Assembly (NCBI GenBank): GCA_039820405.1
Contig: JBCBQC010000051.1
Coordinates: 1 to 45,636 of the forward strand
DNA: 45,636 nt
Direction of reading: 5' to 3'
DNA from: CALLVY01 sp937899855
GTDB taxonomy: Bacteria; Bacteroidota; Bacteroidia; Chitinophagales; Saprospiraceae
Part shown: positions 41,545 through 45,636 of the stretch, piece by piece
Layout of the letters: the number at the start of each line of letters is the position of its first letter
Numbering within the stretch: the stretch's first letter is position 1
Translations under genes and position numbers: made by a program
Notes under the pieces: model-generated
The model's input: only the letters and a program-made list of their open reading frames with translations
Database searches by the model: none
Told to the model about the DNA's origin: nothing

Positions 41545-44500
41545 TTAGTATTTCCCCCATTTAATCGTCCCTACTTTTTTCCCATCCCAACAGCGCAAGT
41601 AATACACGCCCCCCGGCAAAGCACTGCCGTCCAGCCCCACTTCCGACTGCCCCGCCGCTACCCTACCCCACCGCCACAAACGCTGATCCATCCCCCACAA
41701 TTCCCAACGCCAGCCCCCCGGCACCCCCGGCCACCGCAGCCGCAGCTGCCCCGTACTGGGGTTGGGAAACACCTCGGGACCACCCGCCGCCGGCTCCTGG
41801 GTAGCGGTGAGCAGCACCTCAATTTCCGTCTCCACCGTACAGCCCACGGCATCCACCACCCGCACTCCAATCCGCTCCGCCGCCGCCCGGACGATGGTAT
41901 CGGTCGTCGCCCCATTGTCCCACTCCCAGCGGTAGGGCGGCAGCCCCCCACTCGGAACGGCCCACAGCCGGATCTGCTCCCCCCAGGGGATCCAATCGCC
42001 CACCAGCTCCAGCTCCAGCGAATTCCTCAGGCTCACCAGCTGCCGTAGGGAATCACCCGCCGCCGAGCTGATCGTCAGTTCGTAATCACCCGCCGCCAGA
42101 TCCGTCCGCTCCGCCCCACTTGCCCCGTCGCTCCAATCGTAGCGGTAGGGCGGTAAGCCGCCCGTTGCCCGCCAAGCCAACTGCCCATCGGCCACTCCCG
42201 TACAGCGGGGCGATCGCCGCGAGACCAGGGTAGCCCCCAGCGGCCGCCATAAGTCCCAGGTCCGTCGCTCACTGCAAGCCCGAGCGTCTACCACCCGCAG
42301 CTCGTAAGTCCCGGGCGGCAACTGTTCGCGTAGCAATTCGCTACTGCCATCCTCCCATTCTACTTGGTAAGGGGGCGTCCCCCCGCTCACCGTCACCGCA
42401 ATCCGTCCCCACACCAGCTCGTCCGGTAATTGGACCGTAGCGTCCACCAGTAGTGCCAGCTCCCCCGTCGTACGGGCACTGGCTTCGGCACGATTGCCCC
42501 GGGCATCGGTCAAAGTAAGCGCGTAATCGCCCGGCGGTACCGACCAGCGAATCGGATCGGTAGCGCCGTCCTGCCAGGCGAAGGCAAAGGGGCCCAGCCC
42601 ACCCTGAATATTGGCGGCAACTAGGCGAGTCGACTCCGAGCAGCGACCGTCTTTGTGGTAGAGTACCGGCAGGGGCGCCAGGGTATCCAAAGTGGCCAGA
42701 AAATCCGGTCCGCCCAACCACAACTGATCGTTCTCATCCCAATAGCGCTGCGTCACTTGGCGAGCGCGCGGTTCGCCCAGTAGGGCGTGGATATCGAGGG
42801 GGCCAGTAGCGTCGAGGCGGTAAAAATCTTGGATCCAGTAGCGGGGCGTGACGTGGCGATCGGTGGCGTAACGGTGGGTGGACACCGCTACCCACAGGTG
42901 GCCTTCACGGTCGACTTTGGGAATGCTAAAACGGGCGTCGCCAATAAAGCGCAGGGGGTGGACGCTCGCTATCGAATAGTCGGCCACACGTTCGGCTTGG
43001 CGGAGTAAGATCGCCCGGGGCAGGGCATCGCGAAGATCCCAGGGCGGCTCGGTAAAGAGCCAGACGGAATCGCCGGCTGGCCGAGCGTGGACCAGCCCTC
43101 CATCCAGGGCGAAGGGCTCGTCCGATCCCCGCCACGCCTGTCCGTCGAACCACCGCAAGCGGATGGGGTCGCTCGTAAAGTACCAGGCGTAGCCGGATTG
43201 GGTGAAGGCGGTAAAATATTCCTCCCCCGTCAAGAGGGAATCGGGAATGGGAAAACGCGTGGTATCGCCATTTTCAATGCGTTGAAATTCGGAGCCGACC
43301 AGTTGCCAAACCAGAAGGGAGGGCTGGGGATGGTAGCCGATGGCCTGCCAGTAGGGATCGAGATTGGGGTAGCTTTGCCACTGCGTCCCGTCGAAGCGGG
43401 CCAGGGTATCGCCTTCCGGGCGGGCGTTAAAGAGCCAAAAGGTGCCGCTGGGATCGGTTTCGACCGCGGCGATGTGGCGAAAGGACAGGGGCCAATTGGC
43501 CGCGTCGTAGCCACGCCAGTCCGTTGGGGTCTTGTACCACAGTAAGGTATCGCTGGGCAGGGGGTAGTAGAGCAGCAAATCGCCGCGCGCATTGGCCTTG
43601 CCCCAGCGGGGAGACGCGACGGGGAGGGGGCTATTGTGGCGGTTGAAGACTTCGTAGTCACGATCACTGATGCGCCACAGTTCGGTGCCGGCACTCAGCC
43701 AATGGTCGCCATTTTGGGGATGGGCGCTGAGGTGCTGGAAGGGTTCGGTAAAGGGCAGGTTGGGATTCAGCCAACGCAGGCTATCGGCGTAGTGACCAAT
43801 CCGGCCATCGGAAGCCACGAAATAGAGGCTGGCCGCTTCGTCCAATTGCCAACGGCGGTCGATGGGGCCAAAGCCCGTGGGGCCCACCCGACGGAGGCTG
43901 TCGCCTACAAAGTGGTAGAGCACCGTATCGCCGAGTAGCCACAACCGATCCTGGACATCAAAACCCAGCAGTTGGGTCTGGCGCAGGGCGTCGGCCTGCC
44001 AGGCCAGCTCCTGAACGTTGCCCGTGGGCTCGCGCAGGTAGCGCAAAGCGTTGGCCGGGTAGTACTTGGTCCAGATGCGTCCGGTTCGATCGACGGCAAA
44101 GTTGGCGGTCCGTAGCAGTTGGGGCTCGTCGGGATTATAGGCCCGAAGCTCGCCACCATCCGTCCGGTAGAGCCCCCAATACTGTTGGACACAGCCACAG
44201 CCGGAGGAGCCCCCCCGGCAGGAGTAGGCTTCGTGGGTCAGGTAGGAATGGCCATCGGGGGCGAGGTGGAGTTGGTAGTAGCCCCGCGAGACGCGGTCCG
44301 CATCCGTGCAGTTGAGCGGAGCGTCGTAGCGGTGGGCTACGAAGGGCAGGGGCCGTTCTTCTTCATCAAAAGCGATACCGCCATTCCCATCGCAGGTGGG
44401 TGCCACACTGATCCATTCCCCCGCCGCAAAACGCAGCAGTTCATCCGCACAGACGTACAATTGCCCCCGCCGGTCCACCCCAATCGACTGGATGTAGCCC

Positions 44501-44706
44501 AGGGCCGGAACATTACTGGCGTTGTAAAAAGCACAAAGGGTACCGTCCCGTTTATCGATTTGAAACAGGCCCGATTCATCGCCCATCCAGATCGATTCGT
44601 GGTCGACGGCAAAAAAGGAATGGCGGTACTGGTGTAGAAGGGAAAAATCCTGAGCGGCCAGGAGCGGGGGAAAACAGCACAAGAGGAAAAAACTTAACCG
44701 GTTCAT
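41545..44706 (-). CDS. Secreted T9SS protein: propeller-like repeats, SprB repeats, CTD (1053 aa)
   Basis: The signal peptide ends LLAAQD (about residue 20). Residues about 22-690 repeat short beta motifs of the two-component-propeller kind (SIWMGDESGLFQIDKRDG, QNGDHWLSAGTELWRI, TDPSGTFWLFNARPEGD), which suggests beta-propeller domains. Near residue 165 there is a compact Cys cluster, CRGGSSGCGC. From about 700 to 960 lie SprB-type repeats (VSGGTPPYQVEWEDGSSELL, ATGGLPPYRYDWSDGASG, PSGGLPPYRWEWDNGAT). The C-terminal about 75 residues are a type IX sorting domain (EVFPNPSTGQLRLRW) with an unusually high Trp content. There is no kinase, unlike the propeller sensor at 9614-12661. The protein is exported and probably displayed on the surface; the ligand is unknown. 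Confidence 0.87.
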   Translation of the reverse strand: MNRLSFFLLCCFPPLLAAQDFSLLHQYRHSFFAVDHESIWMGDESGLFQIDKRDGTLCAFYNASNVPALGYIQSIGVDRRGQLYVCADELLRFAAGEWISVAPTCDGNGGIAFDEEERPLPFVAHRYDAPLNCTDADRVSRGYYQLHLAPDGHSYLTHEAYSCRGGSSGCGCVQQYWGLYRTDGGELRAYNPDEPQLLRTANFAVDRTGRIWTKYYPANALRYLREPTGNVQELAWQADALRQTQLLGFDVQDRLWLLGDTVLYHFVGDSLRRVGPTGFGPIDRRWQLDEAASLYFVASDGRIGHYADSLRWLNPNLPFTEPFQHLSAHPQNGDHWLSAGTELWRISDRDYEVFNRHNSPLPVASPRWGKANARGDLLLYYPLPSDTLLWYKTPTDWRGYDAANWPLSFRHIAAVETDPSGTFWLFNARPEGDTLARFDGTQWQSYPNLDPYWQAIGYHPQPSLLVWQLVGSEFQRIENGDTTRFPIPDSLLTGEEYFTAFTQSGYAWYFTSDPIRLRWFDGQAWRGSDEPFALDGGLVHARPAGDSVWLFTEPPWDLRDALPRAILLRQAERVADYSIASVHPLRFIGDARFSIPKVDREGHLWVAVSTHRYATDRHVTPRYWIQDFYRLDATGPLDIHALLGEPRARQVTQRYWDENDQLWLGGPDFLATLDTLAPLPVLYHKDGRCSESTRLVAANIQGGLGPFAFAWQDGATDPIRWSVPPGDYALTLTDARGNRAEASARTTGELALLVDATVQLPDELVWGRIAVTVSGGTPPYQVEWEDGSSELLREQLPPGTYELRVVDARACSERRTWDLWRPLGATLVSRRSPRCTGVADGQLAWRATGGLPPYRYDWSDGASGAERTDLAAGDYELTISSAAGDSLRQLVSLRNSLELELVGDWIPWGEQIRLWAVPSGGLPPYRWEWDNGATTDTIVRAAAERIGVRVVDAVGCTVETEIEVLLTATQEPAAGGPEVFPNPSTGQLRLRWPGVPGGWRWELWGMDQRLWRWGRVAAGQSEVGLDGSALPGGVYYLRCWDGKKVGTIKWGKY

Positions 44707-44825
44707 CAGCTCAATATTTACAAATACGGTAATGGCGTGCCCAGTCGCGAGGAATGGGCTGGATAAAGGTTAAGTCGGTGGGCTTCCACCCGTAAAGGTA
44801 GCAATTTTTAGGCCACCTGACCGTC

Positions 44826-44890
44826 AAAAAAAACAGCCCGACCGCAAGCCTACTGGGGAAGTGCCCATTCCCCGGAGCTCGCCGTCGGGC
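44826..44890 (-). terminator. Intrinsic terminator after the S24 repressor gene
   Basis: In the minus-strand transcript GCCCGAC (44890-44884) pairs with GTCGGGC (44842-44836), with an inner GGGGAA/TTCCCC stem, followed by TG and eight T (44833-44826). Confidence 0.85.
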
Positions 44891-44972
44891 CCTCTGAAAA
44901 ACGGTAGATATTTGGTCCGGTGAGGACAGCTGGAAACTGGCCCGCAGCTTGCTGCGGCAGTAGCACTGGCGC

Positions 44973-45636
44973 CTAGCCGATGGCGTGCGAAGTGAGGCGA
45001 CATTTGACCCGCAGAATCTGGCGCACCTCCTCCAATTCTACTTCGTAGGGTTTGTACACCACTCCATTGTCCGAAATCAGCCGGAGTCCCGCGACCCGAT
45101 TCCCTTCTCGAATTTGTTGGATGCGTTTGGCGACCACGACGTCGGTGACGATCACGTAGACCTGATTGTCGCGCAGGGGGCTACCGCGTTCGAGGCTTTC
45201 ACAAACCACCAGATCGCCATTGGTGATGGTGGGCATCATGCTGTCGCCACTGATTTCGAAGGCGATGAGTTCGCCTTCGAGGTTGGGGATGGAGAAATGT
45301 TGGAGGCCATCGAGGAAGTCGGCGTCCTGATGTTGGAGGGCGTAGCCGGCCATGGCGCGGTCGGGGACCAGTACGATATTTTGACGGCCGGCGAAGGAGG
45401 GGGCATCGATGGAAAGCGTGGGGATGCTTCCCGCCCCGGGAGCACCTTTTAAAAACATTTTGTTGCTCAGGCCAAAGAGGTAATTGGCATTGGCCTGATA
45501 GTGTTCAAACAATTTGCTCAATTGCTCGATGGTGATGTTGCGTTGGCCCTTTAAGATACTGTTAATCACGTGGTTGTAGGTCCCCAGCTTTTCGGCAATA
45601 TCGGATTTGCCACGGATGTGGCCCTGGCGATACAAT
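44973..45636 (-). CDS. LexA/CI-like S24-family transcriptional repressor, N-terminus cut by window edge
   Basis: The reading frame runs off the right edge, so the start lies outside the window; the TTG at 45635 is not a credible start. The N-terminal part is an HTH_3/XRE-type DNA-binding domain (SDIAEKLGTYNHVINSILKG, then ITIEQLSKLFEHYQ). A linker has an Ala-Gly pair (RAMAGYALQH) placed as in self-cleaving LexA relatives. The S24 peptidase domain has the catalytic Ser in EISGDSMMPTITNGDLVV and the catalytic Lys in VVVAKRIQQI. Such proteins can cleave themselves during DNA damage or act as stable regulators in Bacteroidota; which holds here is not shown. It ends at a strong terminator. Confidence 0.9.
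   Translation of the reverse strand, partial: LYRQGHIRGKSDIAEKLGTYNHVINSILKGQRNITIEQLSKLFEHYQANANYLFGLSNKMFLKGAPGAGSIPTLSIDAPSFAGRQNIVLVPDRAMAGYALQHQDADFLDGLQHFSIPNLEGELIAFEISGDSMMPTITNGDLVVCESLERGSPLRDNQVYVIVTDVVVAKRIQQIREGNRVAGLRLISDNGVVYKPYEVELEEVRQILRVKCRLTSHAIG

Overview
The window comes from the chromosome of a Bacteroidota species, most likely a Lewinella-like member of the Saprospiria; the genus is an inference. The evidence is: several promoters with the Bacteroidota -7 element TAnnTTTG; secreted proteins that end in a type IX secretion (T9SS) C-terminal domain with an FPNP motif and carry SprB-type repeats; dockerin-like modules containing NHFDLLNIGL; and a LytS/LytTR signalling pair with a periplasmic propeller sensor. 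Coding DNA is fairly GC-rich, whereas the insertion sequence and the spacer beside it are clearly AT-richer.

Layout, left to right. (a) 1-7096, minus strand: an apparent operon of an OB-fold/NfeD-like membrane protein, a flotillin and a giant DUF3686/AAA+ ATPase cut by the window edge. (b) 7360-18529: mostly housekeeping and envelope genes. These are a YgiQ radical SAM protein, a histidine kinase with its LytTR regulator, a thioredoxin-fold protein lacking both redox cysteines, a CNNM/CBS transporter-like protein, YaaA, a coiled-coil membrane protein and an OmpA lipoprotein. (c) 18530-25596: an accessory-looking stretch. It holds an AT-rich spacer with an orphan promoter, an IS3-family element, dCTP deaminase, a TIR-WG-repeat protein, a WD40 protein that overlaps it tail to tail, a MITE, a phosphopantetheinyl transferase and a small Kunitz/BPTI-type lipoprotein. 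(d) 25707-30152: a small membrane-anchored protein, HldD (LPS heptose synthesis) and GcvP (glycine cleavage). (e) 30401-38557: two very large secreted proteins with the same cohesin-like/SprB/dockerin-like/T9SS plan and a small dockerin-like companion, with a helical-repeat protein on the opposite strand between the first two. (f) 38616-45636: two short-chain dehydrogenases including FabG, small envelope proteins, a third T9SS protein (propeller plus SprB) and a LexA/S24-type repressor cut by the right edge.

Two near-identical ~188-bp palindromic elements (MITE-like, TIR GAAGNCATCTCAAAA, TA target) lie at 9377-9564 and 24438-24624. Both sit in divergent intergenic regions with the same end facing a propeller-protein gene. 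No tRNA, rRNA or CRISPR array was seen. The most interesting candidates are the flotillin/NfeD/DUF3686-ATPase operon, the TIR-WG protein with its overlapping WD40 partner, the bacterial Kunitz lipoprotein, the SxxS thioredoxin-like protein and the cohesin/dockerin-type T9SS proteins. All functional calls rest on reading motifs by eye; no database search was run.
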